The notes: a model not told the origin generated them from the sequence alone. A DNA stretch of 64,000 nt from Paragonimus skrjabini miyazakii (GCA_014338405.1 JTDE01000251.1:96957-160956), one strand, 5' to 3'. Shown: positions 33,731 to 47,571, counted from the stretch's first letter. A program made the numbers and translations.

Positions 33731-36480
33731 ATTTGAAAAGTACATCCTTTCCGTGTGACTTGACGAACTGCAAAAGTGTTCATTCTTCGGTTACCGTCCG
33801 GTGGGAGTTTGTGTGATTAATTACGAAAGTGTAGTAAGAGCGTCCTATGTAATTTCACTTAGACTTATCCATGCACATGATCCACCACACAGCTATTTCT
33901 GATAGTCTTCAAATGAATTCAATTTGAGATTTTTATTCTGAAGGCGAGCTGCGTATACGAATTTCTGACGAACAGGATGCAATTAGATAAGTCAATTTCT
34001 TAAAATATTTTTGCCTTCTCATTAACCAAATCTTAACATTTCAGACTTTGAGTCTACTCTGCTGCTAATGACAGTATTCTGTGGGGAAAAACTTGAAAAC
34101 GGATCAAATTAACTTGAAGTTTATTCCGTGGATTTTTTCCAGATACGACTGAAAGTAATATCAGTTGTACTGGGATGAAGACGTTGCTGATCCTCAAGAA
34201 TTCTCGATCAACTCAGCCAAAAATGATAACTTGAAGGTCGACAGATCCTCTGAAGAAAAGGAGTCGGCTAACGGAAAATTGATAAATTTCGTAACATTTA
34301 AAACTGCACATTAGGCGAAAGTGTGATTCAAAGATGGAAATTTATACTTTTCAATGTTTACTGATCTGAACTGGAACAAACCTGCAAAATAAAGGTTTCT
34401 CGTCCCCATTCAACTACCAGACAAAGCAAGTCATACGGAACAACCAAGGAAACGAATGAAAATAGAAGTAATCCCTTATCGTTTTGCTTTTATGAGTCTG
34501 CAATACTCAAGAAAGCTCCAATAAGGAACTTTGGTCTAAAACTGCAATCAATTCATTGTACCGTTCTGGGCTACGCAGGAACGGCTTCTGAACCTTACGT
34601 ACCAAATTAATATGCTATGCTCTATTGCGATGTGGTCGTGAAGTTTTCGGTTCGAGAGGCTTCAGCTAAGTTTGGCTGTAAACTGGAAACCGTTTCATGG
34701 CGTATGTGCACATCTGTACCGATGACCAACTTTCATAATTTCATAATCAAGCACGTTCCCATCGACATATTCTATCAAAATGTTCGAAAATTTGGAATCA
34801 TGATACTTTGGCTGCAGGATAGTTTTGGACATTAATGTTAGAGTGGCATGACATATGCTGGTCAGGTAACGGTCTCAAAGTCCGCAGTAAACGAATTATC
34901 ATTCTATACTGGACCAATCGCAGTGTATATGATGATACTCTCAGTTAACGGTTAGTAACATGCGGTAGCTGACATTCGGTTAACGTCTATCATACTTGTG
35001 AAGAGGCTGACAGGTAAGTAAACCACTTGCGTTGAAACAGTGTTAAAAAATCAGCTATGCACATCATCAGCTGTGAAATACAAAATCGAGTAGAAGTGTC
35101 TTGGTAAACATTCTGTTCATAATCATTCAAAAGATTGATCTTCCATCTGGGGTTGAACAACATTGCACTGCAGCATTTCTTGCACTATGATCTTCCGTAT
35201 TTAACTGAGGGCTGAGACAAAAAATGTGAATTATCTTCTACGAACATGTTCAGGTCTCATCGGAGTTGCAAGTCAACCCAGCGATGTTGTTTTGAAAACC
35301 GTCGGATATCTGCCGTTGGGTAAAAATTAAATGAAGTCTATTTACTGTTCAATCTTATGCCAATAAGAACGTTTTAGTCAACGCTTTCATTATCTTAACT
35401 CTATCCATACTGGATGCGTGCTAAGTTGAGGTATTGGGAATCTATCAATAGGCGCATAAATCCGCCAGATCATTGTGTGCGGAACATTGAACATTCATTT
35501 ACATTACCTGTAGATGAATGAATCCTTCAAAAGAGTGTTTAATCAAGTCTTCTAATATTACGTCGTTTTACGGTTTTATATGGTTATGGCTTCTAACTTA
35601 CTCAGGGAATTTCATTTTTTTTAAATGAATGAAGTGTGATTCAAAAATGGACACAGAAGAACGGAATCGCTGGGTGGAGCTATTGATATTATGTTGAATG
35701 GTCTTAACGAAAGCTGGTAACATCATAACTGTTCCTGTTATAATACTAACGAACAGCATTTCATTGTCTAAGCATTGTTTCTGTTTTGTTCCACTCCCCT
35801 GTTAAATAATTACCAAACTGGTACACTGACATTCTAGTGCCACGTTATTTAAGTGTTTTAAACTTCATCTAATCCGACTGAAACACAGAACCATCATTTT
35901 CTGAATAACAGATAATAGAGCAAGAATCGTATAAACACTTTTGATGACTGCTGTGATTCCAGTCATACTGCATATTGCTCATAATTTTGGTAACATATGT
36001 GTGAATATCGCCAGGAGCTAAAAGTTGTTTAGTGCTGACCAGCATAAACGATTCATAAATCAAATATCTCCCCATTTGGCATGATGGATTGTTTTTTTAG
36101 ACTTTAGTCTAACAAGTTATTATAAACAAATATAAACTACATTCAGGTAAACAACTAAAAAACTGATAGTTTTTGCCCAAAGCCAGGACTGTTTCCCACT
36201 TTTAGTGAAAAAAATTGTTTGGAAATCCTAGTTATATTTTTGTTGATGTGTTTATAAATAAACAAACACAAAAGACTTAGCTCATTCTAAGTGGAATGTT
36301 TTACTCGGCCGGACGAGATAGATTTTATGTTTTTATCCTTCGGAATATTCTAGCAGTGCTGAAGATAGAGACTACTTACTTAGCGTATAAATGGTGTACT
36401 GGTTATCCTCCTGTAGCTACAGATTATTTAAATGCATAACTGAATTCACAATAAGCAGAACTGTATTCAATGAAGTGCAT
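33731..36480. other. Non-coding DNA
   Basis: No supported gene, RNA or repeat in 2.7 kb. The frame at 34,617-34,835 has no motif. Confidence 0.45.
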
Positions 36481-36490
36481 TGGTAGAAGT

Positions 36491-36560
36491 CTGGTTTGCG
36501 GCTGGATTCAAACTACAACTGGTGGCCGATTGTACTTGTTCAGCATGTGCTATACACCTG
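36491..36560 (-). repeat. Possible tRNA-derived SINE scrap
   Basis: In minus sense it reads TATAGCACATGCTG, A-box-like, and about 35 bases later AGTTTGAATCCAGC, B-box-like. It does not fold into a sound tRNA, and I could not find a second copy in the window, so this is weak. Confidence 0.25.
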
Positions 36561-37135
36561 GGTTGCGAAGCCATGCAGGGAGTTCAGAAGTCTCACACTT
36601 GGACTCGGCGCAAAAAACAGGTAAGAGGTATCTGTGTGAGTAACCCCACACTAAAACTTTGACCCCCGGATTATTTGATGGATTCCCTATGACATAGTGA
36701 GATGGGCGTGTAATGGACTACGTACACGGCTGAGGTCTGTGATTTCTCAGAGCGACTTCCTCACAGTTGTTGAGGCTCCTATAACGAGGAGTAAGCGGAT
36801 CTTGTCACTGGTTTACGTCCGCCTAAAGCCGGCACCTTTTGCAGATAAATCACGTACATTATCGGATATATCACACTGAACATTGCTACAGAGTCAACTT
36901 ACTGATACCGCCACTTTCTACGACGATGTAGTATTCGCTTACTTTAATGAATGACTGAATTTTCGAAAAATTCGTAGATCTAACTTATTTAGTTGGCCTT
37001 TCTTAATCAGCGTTTGTATCTGAAAATTTTGCTGTTGTAATTATACCTTGCTAATTACCACGGTTGGTTCATTTCAGTGTGTTTTGTTGCAAACTTCGGA
37101 TAAATTTATGTGGAGATCTGTTGGTATAAGGGTTT
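36561..37135. other. Non-coding DNA up to the assembly gap
   Basis: Open frames at 36,480-36,662 and 36,697-36,879 have no recognised features. A donor-like CAGGTAAGA occurs at 36,618-36,626 without a convincing exon. Confidence 0.35.
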
Positions 37136-37235
37136 NNNNNNNNNNNNNNNNNNNNNNNNNNNNNNNNNNNNNNNNNNNNNNNNNNNNNNNNNNNNNNNNN
37201 NNNNNNNNNNNNNNNNNNNNNNNNNNNNNNNNNNN
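37136..37235. other. Assembly gap (100 N)
   Basis: Exactly 100 N, which is a conventional placeholder length, so the true distance is unknown. Open frames that run across it are meaningless. Confidence 1.
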
Positions 37236-39744
37236 TAGTAGTATGCCTAGTGGGTCGATCACTTTCTGTTCCAATTAACAGAATGGCAAAGAAAAACGGA
37301 AAAGTAAACAGAGAAATTAAACTTTAGTGGACAACTACCTCTTGCGCAGATTTTTAGAAAGGATCGAGTAGCCTGTGTGTTGGACAGTGACCAGCATGTG
37401 GTTCTAGCAGCTTCCGCAAATTTTCTAATTGGTTTCCGAGTGGCAGTCACCTACTCGAAATGAACATCCAGCACATTTCCCGGTGCAACACATTTGTATG
37501 AGTCTGCATTACGTAATAATCTTCAGTTTAGAGCTTTTACTCAACGGCTGCGTTACTGCTTACTTGACCTAAGTTGACGTAAGTGTAACCACAGAACTGT
37601 CAGCTTTGTTCAAGCCGTGTTTATTTACTGTTTCAAGCCTTTCTAACGAGTGAACCATTAAAATACCTGATAACTCAACTTGGACACATAACTCCGCTGT
37701 GAATAACGAAAAACATTTCTTTTTTCTGCAGGGTAGTAATACATATGAATTTTAGTATTGTTTGTGCTTGTGTGTGTGTGTGTGGAGATTTAGTGTAGAA
37801 TATTTCGTCTTAGTTGACAATCAGTTGTTTAACGTGTACACCGACTGATCATGTGTTTTGCATAACTGTCGTTTGCGTGTTAGAGTCCGTTTGAACAACT
37901 TAGCCGGTATTGTCAGTGTTACGTCCACAACACCACTATGAGGCAGGGTGCAGTGTCTGACAGCTCACTGGCTCAAGGTATGTATGGATATATTCACAGG
38001 ATAATTTACTACATTTCAAGAGGTTGTTAGCAGAAAGTTCACACTGCACTTACAGTCAGCACACTGTACTTGAAGCCAGTGAACGTCAGGAACGTTGTTC
38101 AAACAGTCTAACCCATTTGATGGATGCAACTTATGAGAAACGAGACTGCAGAAAGTTCGTTTTGTGCCAAACTCATGATACTATTTTTTGCAGGACTGCA
38201 ATGGCTGGACAGATTTTTTATAAAGCCTAGTTTCCTACTTGGCCGGAAGTTACTGAATAATGTAGAAAAAGGTGATAAATACTTACACTGAAGTGACAGT
38301 TGAAAATGTAATTACATTCACACTTTTACTTTGGTTCAAAGTGACCTCACAGTTGTGCTTCAGACAGTTAATGTTATTGGTTTTCTTGGTCAGTTTGCTC
38401 ATTTAGATCAAGAATTTGAATTTCTTCAAGATACTGCAGCAACTGTGCATAATGTAATAAAGTAAACGCGCACAACTAGCAAGTTACTTTCATTAATCTA
38501 CCATCAATTGTACCTGAGCTTTTGTATTATAATTTGCTAACGTACTTTGCGAGTTCTTAAGAGACTGGCATAAGGGCACTTCCAAATAAACTTGTATCAA
38601 TAGAACGCAGCTAAAAACTTTCACCATTGCGAGCTGCGTCACAGCAGTGTTGTATATGTGCAGAGGTGTCTCACGTTTAACACGTTATAAACTTGTGAAC
38701 GATAACTCACATTGGGTCGCACGTTTCAAGTTGGAAAACATCAAATTGCAAGCCAAAATGTTATCGGTTGACAATTGCTGTGAGTAAACAGGCAAATGGT
38801 TTTTTGAAGTACCGCGTTTTTGAACACTGACAGGTGACATGAGCCTTAGTTGACGGCGCAGAATAAAGTGCAGAGTTTTAAGGATTTTCATTTGTTTCAG
38901 GTTATTGCATAAATCTCACCTGGTCTGTGCCTTTGCTGATAATTTACTATATAGCCACCAAAAATCGTTTGCATTGACAACTTCAGTGAAAAAATATATC
39001 AAGATGCTGTATACATTAAAAATCAAACAGACAAGCTGCTGGATGATATTGTTGACCAGAGTCAAGAACACTCCTGGACTGTGGCCCACTAAACAAAAGA
39101 AATTTCATCCTCGTTAAGCAAGACAAAAGCAGCTACTGAGAATACTTCACAACAAAGTCTAATTTTTGTGTCAATTAGCATATGACGCAGTACTAGCTTG
39201 AATGAGTATTTCGTGATTTTCGGAAACGAGTAAAATAAAACTAGAAAGCATCCTATGTTATCAAAATCTGCCTAACTGCGCTGATCAAAATCTAAACGAA
39301 TAGAGTTTCGGTTTTATTCAAGCCATTTTGGGACTAGAATACCATATAGAGTTGGAGAGCGACTGGTTACTTACACAACTGCACCAGCATTGTCACCACA
39401 AACAGCAGTATTTCAGTGGATCATGACGATGTACAATACACACACCTAGTGGGAAGAACAAGCCCTAACTTGAGAACGAAATAAAACATAGGGATGGGAC
39501 TTGACTGGTGAAATCTCCTATGTATATGTTCAACCATTCAAAATCAAGATGTTTACACCTTGAAAATGAATAACGCACCTGTTATTGAGAATAATACAAC
39601 CTCCACAAGATAGTAGTTACGCAGCAGATTTCTTATGGACTACTCTTTACTACTTCATTACATCACAGGCGTTTAGGTAAAACAGCACTAAAGTTGAAAC
39701 CAAGGTCAAATGTATCTCAACATATCACTCTCAATTCAACGGGA
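37236..39744. other. Non-coding DNA with a TG microsatellite
   Basis: A short (TG)8-type tract lies at 37,769-37,784. No supported gene; frames at 38,024-38,230 and 38,905-39,117 lack family features. Confidence 0.45.
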
Positions 39745-40440
39745 AACTGACCGAACTGTAGCCCTTTTGGACATCTTCCCATGCAATTGTCAAGTGGAAC
39801 AATTGGAAGATCAAATTGCCGAAAGACCACGTGGACCGATCAACAGTTGACTTTTAACAGCCTTACGTCAGTTCTCCACATACGTACTCTATTTTGTATT
39901 TTACTTCATTGTGCCAGGGAAATATACCTTCCAGACACTTTGCACAGTGTACTACACCACCAACAATCACTGCTGCAGTTGAATGGTGATACCCGCGTGT
40001 TCATTGGACGACAAAATTAGCCTGACCATGCTGAAGCAAAATACTACTGTGTCCAGTCGAAGGTTAACCTTACAGCTTGTCTAGAACTGTTAAGATGTTA
40101 TGGAACAACTTAGGCGGCGACTTCAATCAGCAGTCGGTCGATTATTCTATGTGGCCTCCGTCACAACCAGATAAATAATAATCCTTCTGAAGAAAGCGCC
40201 ACTAAATCTCATTTTATTTACTTCCTCCAAGATGAATGCCAGATTACTTACGTGGAGAGAACGGAACATTAACACAAACGAGTAGTCGTGTCGATTCCGG
40301 CCTGGGCTGAATGTGAGATTAAACTGGTTTTAGCAACTGGTGCTGTGCAACCAGCGCACCGCAAATAGTTAGCGTCATTCATCACACGTCACTTCTTAAG
40401 CCATAGACGTAAGCTGTTTAGTACTCACCCTTTCAAATTC
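39745..40440 (+). pseudogene. Penelope-like element PLE-5: linker plus GIY-YIG remnant
   Basis: Starts inside the segment after the RT palm (CPF...LDI across a frameshift, around 39,760), then GTIGRSNCRKTTWTDQQ and FNSLTSVLHIRTL (around 39,795-39,870) and HCAREIYLPDTLHSVLHHQQ (around 39,910), equivalent to the RICT...L segment of other copies. LRRRLQSAVGRLFYVAS (around 40,108) follows, then the nuclease block SHFIYFLQDECQITYVERTE (around 40,210; YIG is now YVE), SIPAWAECE and ASFITRHFLSH. In-frame stops and frameshifts throughout. It is followed within 0.5 kb by PLE-6 in the same orientation, so the two could be partners of a tandem array. Confidence 0.78.
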
Positions 40441-40899
40441 ATTTAGCAACAATGAACAACTGCTTCATTTCGTTAAAGGCTGTTTCTTCTCAAAGGTGGA
40501 ATTCTTTTTCCTGTCAACAAACAGACGGGGTTATCAGTCTGGAACTACTGCGGTTGATGAATAATTCACTGCTTGTGGGTACGCGTGTTGACTGGTTGTG
40601 TGCGTATGGGTTTTGTGTGTGTGTGGTCATGCACCTCTTTCCACTAACCCTGTTTGATTCTACTACATAAACATTAACATTGCTGATGTACCAGATGAAA
40701 TGCAGCGAAGTTTGCTAACCCATAATTAATGTAACCTATTGCTTTTTGATGCAAGAAAAGATAACGGTTTCTCTGAACTTGAAATAATCACCTGTTGAGG
40801 TGATACCTGCTGTTTGCGTTTGCAACAGAACACTTTTTTTTTCATTGCCCTTATATGAAATTTCACAAACCCATATTAGTATTGCGTTTTATATAATAA

Positions 40900-42870
40900 C
40901 ATTTTATCTAAGAGCTGATGAATTAACGATGAAAAGTCTGATGCTACCTCCAGTAGTTGACATTTTTATAGCTTATTTAGAAGACCTGGCAGCTACACTT
41001 ATTCACTCCAAAACAATTTTAAAACGATGCGCTGACGATATACTGTGTATATGTCTCAACAACAGATTGAATTAGTTTTCGTAAAATTCGCTTTTGTCAT
41101 GCACTAGATATATTCGAAAAATGACAAACTACTTGTATTTGTAAGTGCCAATTATTGTTGATGGATCCTTCATTAGGAGACCAACTGAAAAGCCCAGTTG
41201 CACGGGGTAGTGTATTTTTCATAAAAGATGTTCTAACGACACTTAAAAGAATTTTCCGACTCCCTTTGAGGAATATTAAAAGGACATATATCTTAAAGAT
41301 GGAGGAAGTTTAGCTTCTTCCCATTGGGCAATCATAACGAGCGCTTACTCCGCAGGTTTTACTTCAAAAAACGCTAGACCAGAGTGTTGGATCTTCGATG
41401 CAGTGGTCCAAAAACCATATAAATATAAAATGCCAGAGTGAACATGCAGTTACACTCATGCAGCTGAGACGAAATAGGGCCAGTAGTGTGAACCGGAAGA
41501 AAACCAAAGTTAGGAATCATGGTGGCTTGAAAGAGTTATTAAGCACACATCTAACAAAAGCCAGGTCATTCTATCGTCATCTTCAGCGACATTTGTTAAT
41601 TTGTTCGTAATTGTGAACGATCGGTCGAACGGGGTCAAATCTTGGGACATGTGTTTGGCAACAATGTGGTTACTCACCAACAGAACCGGCGTTATTTTAT
41701 CTTCTACCGCACAGTATCTGAAGGAAACAGGGACTGTCTTCTAGGATGTGTGACCTAACCCACGCAATAAATACATGTTAATGGCTAGAGTCGGTACCAT
41801 ACATCGCCACAAACATGTTTTATATAAACGTGTATGGCACTTACCCTATCACAACCATATTTCTAAAAGTTTCCAGTAATGTCCATACTATTTTCTCTTA
41901 TTTCTGTTCCTATTTCATTGTTATTATGTTCATCAATGTCGTGATATTATGTCAGTCTTGCCTCAAGGTATCTGTTAAGAAGGCCATCAGCTGTTACTCA
42001 CTTATGCTGCTATCAGTTTTGGTTCGATATTGTTACTAGTAGCAGTATCTTATTTGATCACTTCAGAGTGAAAACGTTTCAACTTACGCCGACCTAATCG
42101 AAGATTGATTGTTTCGACCATGTTTCCATCTCGATCAAGGACTCATCCATATTTTGGACATAATTCAAGTCAGTTATAACAACCCTTCATTCTCAGTGGA
42201 ACGCAACGGCTGAGTTCTGTCAAAGTGTATCTGAAGACCATATCTCACTTGCGTGTTCGAAATGCATCTTCAAAAAACGTCTTTCAGAACAGTTATCTTA
42301 TTATATAAGCATGTCATCAACCGTTTACGAATATCCACACTTCAGAACGGTATCATATAATAGAGCGCGATCGCAGTTTGTCCGACCATTTTGTCTCTCA
42401 CGTTGTCCGCCAGCTACAGTTTCAGTGGCGTTTGCACAAGCAGAACAGACCGACAACTATCTAAGCGAATAGCAGAACACGTCCCGAATTGGTTAAAACA
42501 ACTCATGACACAACAATCTGAAACCGGTGAATCCGTTACTCGAAGCCTCGCATCATCGATTGTCAGACATCTCATGATGACAGGTCACCAGGTTGACCAA
42601 CTTAGATAATTCAGAATAGTATTACGCCATCAGAACCCGAAACTACTGGCCTTTAGAGAAGCCTTGTTGATCAGACTTCACCAGATGGCGTTGTGTACAC
42701 AAAGTATTTGAAGCAACCCATCGGGTTGACACGGTGGTGATGACATAATATGTGATGTGACTGTATACGTGTCCATACCCTGTCTATCACTATTCATCTG
42801 TCATAGATAATTTGTATATTTTACGTTTGTGACTGATGAGAGTAAACGAACTGTTAACATATGTGCCTTC
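40900..42870 (+). pseudogene. Penelope-like element PLE-6: RT palm to 3' UTR, decayed
   Basis: Begins at MKSLMLPPVVDIFIAYLE (around 40,930), the equivalent of the family GSPLGP-x-LADIFM motif, followed by the catalytic box RCADDILCIC at about 41,025-41,055, which keeps both aspartates but has Y changed to C. DGSFIRRPTEKPSCTG (around 41,162) matches the following segment. Roughly 41,250-42,380 is poorly readable and may include foreign sequence. The nuclease block resumes at 42,390 with YSFSGVCTSRTDRQLSKRI and AEHVPNWL, then ASSIVRHLMMTGHQVDQL and NPKLLAFREALLIRL. The 3' UTR contains a hammerhead ruin at 42,833-42,850 (CTGATGA then GAAC), in the same place as the ribozyme of PLE-1. Confidence 0.8.
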
Positions 42871-42959
42871 TTTCTGCACTGATAAAGGTTCTTTGTTGGT
42901 TTAAAGACTAGTCACGTGGCCAACTAACGTGAAGCCTGCGTCAAGTGTCACTACAATCA

Positions 42960-45350
42960 GGTGCATGATGATGTGTCACTACGTGTGTACAGAACAGATG
43001 AAGAGACTGTGCAGTGTGATGCAGCTTCTACTAGTCCAAATGGTGTTTTCGTGAGCTTTGCATCTGTTCAGCTTGTGAAACAAACATACTGCCTATAGAT
43101 ATATAGTTAAAAGTGACTCGCACGCTTTAATAATCAATCAGACCGCGTTGACCGTCAGTTGGTACTCCACACAGTACTTTTAAGTTAGCATGTCATCCAG
43201 TAGCATTCAAAGTTCAGTGTGTAGATGGGATTAATATTATTCCAGTTGATAAGTTACCAGTTAAGCAGGTCAACAAGGCAATCGCAAAGGATTCATAACA
43301 GTGGGCCCACTTAAGAGGAACTGTCTCTGTGGATATTGCAGGCGAAAGTGCAGAGACTCATATTGGGTGTGATGTCTCTGAGGTCCACTGTGGATAAGAA
43401 TAAACAAAAAGACCAAGAGGGAACCGTACGCTGTAAGAACCGTCCTTGAACGAAGTCATGAGGGTCCAACGTTCACGGAGAAAGAAGCTGTGTTAATTGA
43501 CGATACTCATGCTCCAGTTTTGGATGAAGCCAATTTATCGTTCTCGGATGAACACTATCAATTCGGTTTGCTGTTGCGGCCAGGAATAAATCTGATATCT
43601 GGTAGTTATACAGTACCAAAGAGACATTAGTGATTAGTCGGTCATATATCATTTGAAGATCCCAACTTGAAATCGGATTATGCGACAGACGTATCAAACC
43701 ACATCAGCAAAGGCTATATGGAAATTGCCACGCATAAAGAATTATACCATCCGATACCCAGATAGTAGAGCTTGATTGTGCTGTTTCATATTCCACTGTA
43801 ATACGGTAGAGAGGCGTGCCTTGTGATGTGTATCTGGCCGATGTAGTATTCATCTTCATACAAGATGTACCACTGGTTTCGCGGCTGAAAGATTCTGATG
43901 CATCCAGAAGACTGCTGGCCAATATCATCACTGTCTATTTCACCAACAAGTGAGGACATCGAGACTGGATGCAATGTGACTGTTAAGACTACGCACGCAA
44001 TGAATTCTATCTTGTTACATATGGTGCGGTTAAAATTGTTGAATGTAATGGCATGTCTGTCTTTCTTCGGTAGCTTTAGTTGCGTACCGAAGACTGGCAT
44101 GCAGAGAGATCTGACGAGGTTAGGGCTGTTGTGTGTGTATGTCATAAAGCAAGCAAGCAATAATTCGATAGCATTCATTCACGAAAGTGTTTGTCAGGTT
44201 CCCCGAATCCGCTGAAGATTAAGTCTGTTAATGGGAACAGTATAGGGAGATTATCTTGGCTACGGCCGGTACTAGCAGACGGTTTATAGCGTTTTGGAGG
44301 AGCAGCATGTTGGTGTCAACATGAACGGTAGAAAACCTGTTATCTTATTGTCACACTCTACGGGTGCAGAATTTAAAGTTGATTCTTATCAACAGACGCA
44401 GTGTCAGATGAGTGTCACTAGTGTACTTGCATCTATCCGGAAGACATTGAAGGATCTGGCGATCGTTTGGTCAGCAAATGATCGAGGTGTTTTGTAATAT
44501 TTTTCTAAAGCAAGTGAGCCATTGGTGTTTCCACTACAACAGCAGAGTGACCGAAGATTGGCAGCTAGTAATGTATAGTGTAGTGAACTACTTTGGTAGA
44601 GACAAGCACAAACGTCGTGACTGTGCGTCTATTTGCTTTTCAGCTCATGCTGTTCATGCTGGCACTCATGAATTTGGTCAGTAGACGATGGTTGTGTGGA
44701 TGCTTTCTACAATAATACTTCCATCAGCTTCAGCGGGGCAGACTGACATCTGAAGAAGAAACTACAAGCTTCAGAACATAGGAAGGTTGAAGAGCGTTTC
44801 CTTTGTTGCAGAAGTGATAGTCACTTTAGTCTACCTGAGGCCAGCTCGCGCAGCGGGGTACGGGACAAGATAATTAAAATCATTTCGATGGCACTTGCTT
44901 CTAGGATTCATCAACAGGTTATGAAAGTGGAAGTTTTCTCAATTTATGTTGTAGAGGTTGAACGAACGTTAGTGTCAATGAGTGAAGAACCTCAAAATCC
45001 TCGGAACTAATGAGATCTAGTGATTGCTGTCGTTTTGAACAAACTGTTTGTTGAACAAGTTGACAAAGGTGGAGCGCAGCACCAATGATCGGAGACAAGT
45101 CCAAAATCTCACTAACTTGTTTTCGATATAATGGCAACCTGAATATCCGCATGGACTGCAAACTTCTCTTAAATTGTTTACCAATTTATGTGATTTGCAC
45201 GTAGGATGTATCGTCCTTCTTTGTGACGCAGCATCTCCTGGAGGGGATGGTCGAAGGACACAGTAACTCGTACACCTCCAATATCAGCTACACACGACAA
45301 ATGATGTCAGGCATGGCACCGAATTATTGTATCCTCTAGAACGTCACTCA
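42960..45350 (+). pseudogene. BEL/Pao LTR retrotransposon pol remnant
   Basis: Degraded pol of a BEL/Pao element in the order protease, RT, integrase. The protease-RT link is clear: IIPVDKLPV (around 43,230), WAHLRGTVSVDIAGE (around 43,300), HIGCDVSEVH (around 43,355), REPYAVRTVLERSHEGP (around 43,420; the family has EPYAVRT-x-LGW), DEHYQFGLLLRPGINL (around 43,550), then SNHISKGY (around 43,695). The RT catalytic part is missing: only about 500 bp separates this from the integrase. Integrase pieces are NGRKPVILLSHSTG (around 44,322), VVNYFGRDKHKR (around 44,580), AHAVHAGTHE, NNTSISFSGAD (around 44,710; D to N in the usual SDNGTNF), VRDKIIKIISMALASRIHQQ (around 44,860), VEVERTLVSM and a C-terminal VGCIVLLCDAASPGGD (around 45,205). 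A purine-rich tract follows at 45,420; no LTRs are identified. Confidence 0.82.
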
Positions 45351-47571
45351 AACTTGTGATACTGTTAAACGTCAGGCTGCTTTAAAATCTCCAGTATCAC
45401 TCTTTGGTTGCCTCCCGAGTTTGAGGAGGAAGAGCAAGACATCAAATTGGCATGCTAGATCCGGTCATCTTGATTGGGCTGGTATGCGATCCGATTGTCT
45501 AGGCCCTGATAAAACCACTAAAACAATTACTAGAGATCCGGAACTAACGAGTGAATTGATATAAATCTAATTATCGTTAACTTTGGCTAGGACGAAGTTT
45601 TGTAGGACAATATAAAGAAAAAGGCTGAGTTCCAGAGAGTGTCGTTTGGCTAGTCCTTGATGTAATAACTCCTGAAACTTGGCTGAATGTGGTTTGCTTC
45701 CCTCTCTTCTCTTTTGTAGGTACATCATTTTTGAACCATCGGTTTCCTGCTCAGGTTTCAAACACATTAACTAGCCTGAAAGAGTGGAATCGCTAAGACA
45801 ATTACTAGCACAACTGCGGCATATGTTGTCGATTCACGTTCTTCTGTCAACTTGATCTCTACTTTTGGTCCGATTTACCGAGTCAACAGCAGTCAGTTGA
45901 AAGCTGTGAGATGTCAAATTTTGTCCATAGCTGAGTTGATCGTAATTCGATTGAATAATTCAACCAGTTGTACACAGGAGTGCCTCGTTCAGGCCTTTTC
46001 TTCGTGATGATTAGTGAAAGCAATTCGGTAGATAGTGGTAACAGTTTGTTTGATTATCTTATCATGGGTGAACCTAGAAACTAGGATAGGAAATTTAAAT
46101 TCTTCAAGTTTTTGAAATGTGGACAGGCGTGTCAGTGGGTACCTTTGTTCCATTTTTGTCATTTTTCACAGATCTCTGCAGTTTGTTTGAAAATAATACA
46201 ATGTTTTACCCAAGTGCCACTTCCATAAAACACTAAATTTGACTTTTGCCTGAACAGATGCTTGGTCTTCTCAACTGTCCTAACATGTTTTTCATTTCCA
46301 TTTGTGAGAAGGTTCGATAATATATCCTAGTGTGCGTTGAAAATCCCTCGTATTAGCGACAGTTGTTCATTCATACAATTAAACGTGCAGTTAGTTTTAG
46401 ACATGCATTGCACTCTTACGTGCAATTACCACGACTGCGTTAAGTCGAATACTCGCAAATTATTTTTTATTCGTAACAACAGTGTCTAAAACATTGTTTT
46501 TCGCTCATGTACGTCCTGAGCAAAAAAGAGTAGTATGCATGTACATTAGAGGCCGTAGAAAAAATAATTCATCATCACGCTGGCCTTTAAAACACGACAC
46601 AGCGTAAAAGAACTACTTCGACATAAAAAACAGACGATAACCTGTCAAGTTTACAAATCGTCCGTGAAATTACACGAGATGGCATGTTGGTAGATGGATA
46701 GCAAGGGTGGGCGAGGAAACATTTTGGTACGAAGCGGACAGTCAATCAAAATGAATTACTTGTGTTCGAAGGCAGGGTGCGCCGTCGTGTGAATTTGAAG
46801 GGGGGGTTTCTGAGATGCAAACGAAACAAGATTTCCAACGGGTATGGTTAATCGACATTGGAAAACGAATTTTGCTCCCCATATTATCGTGGACGTTGCG
46901 TCCTCACACGTGAACAATGGTAGAAGAGGGCGGACTCAACTAACTGGCGTCTAGGACTACGATGAGTTTTGAGCAAACACATCACGCTAGTAGTTGGACG
47001 TTTTGATGGAATTCAGTCAAATTACGTCAGTACTTTTGAAAACCTCTTGTTCCACTCCTGACCAGGAAGCGCTGTGAGATGAGCAAGTCTTTTTCTCTAC
47101 AGCTGAAGTGAAAGTTTTCAATGATGTGAATAGTGCACTTCAAACGAAATCATGCTGGATCCCCTTGTCAAAGTTAAAACAAAGTTTGTTATAAAGATTT
47201 TCGGGACAATAGCCGGTTCCGAAAAGATGATTTCGAAGGTGGACTCAAAATTGTGTTGCAATTTTCCAGTTTTCCACGGTCGGTGTTTAGATGTGTGAAA
47301 CATCTTGTTCTACTTATGATATTCTGGTGCACACATCAGGTGCGGACAGTCTGACTTTGAAAATGAGTATACTGAAGTTAAAAGAAACAGAATTACGGGT
47401 GAAATTGCCAGATGGTCCTACAAGTTTGTTATGCAATGTACGTTAAACGGTGAGTCCTTAAGTATCTAAAGGTTGCATATCATAAAAGCCTTATCCAGCA
47501 AATATGACGTTAAGTAACCTTTAACCAAATGAGTTAAGGAGCCTGTAAATCAAAAGGTTGTCGAAATCATT
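45351..47571. other. Non-coding DNA; possible BEL/Pao 3' end
   Basis: Starts with GAGGAGGAAGAGCAAG (45,422-45,437), which could be the element's polypurine tract, but no LTR can be delimited. The rest has no supported feature; minus frames at 45,567-45,767 and 47,118-47,303 lack motifs. Confidence 0.4.

Noticed and set aside
37048..37278. Open frames across the N gap
   Set aside because: They exist only because the N run contains no stop codons.
43786..44178. 130-codon minus-strand frame and overlapping 105-codon plus-strand frame
   Set aside because: They lie between recognisable BEL/Pao blocks and show no family features; probably chance within element debris.
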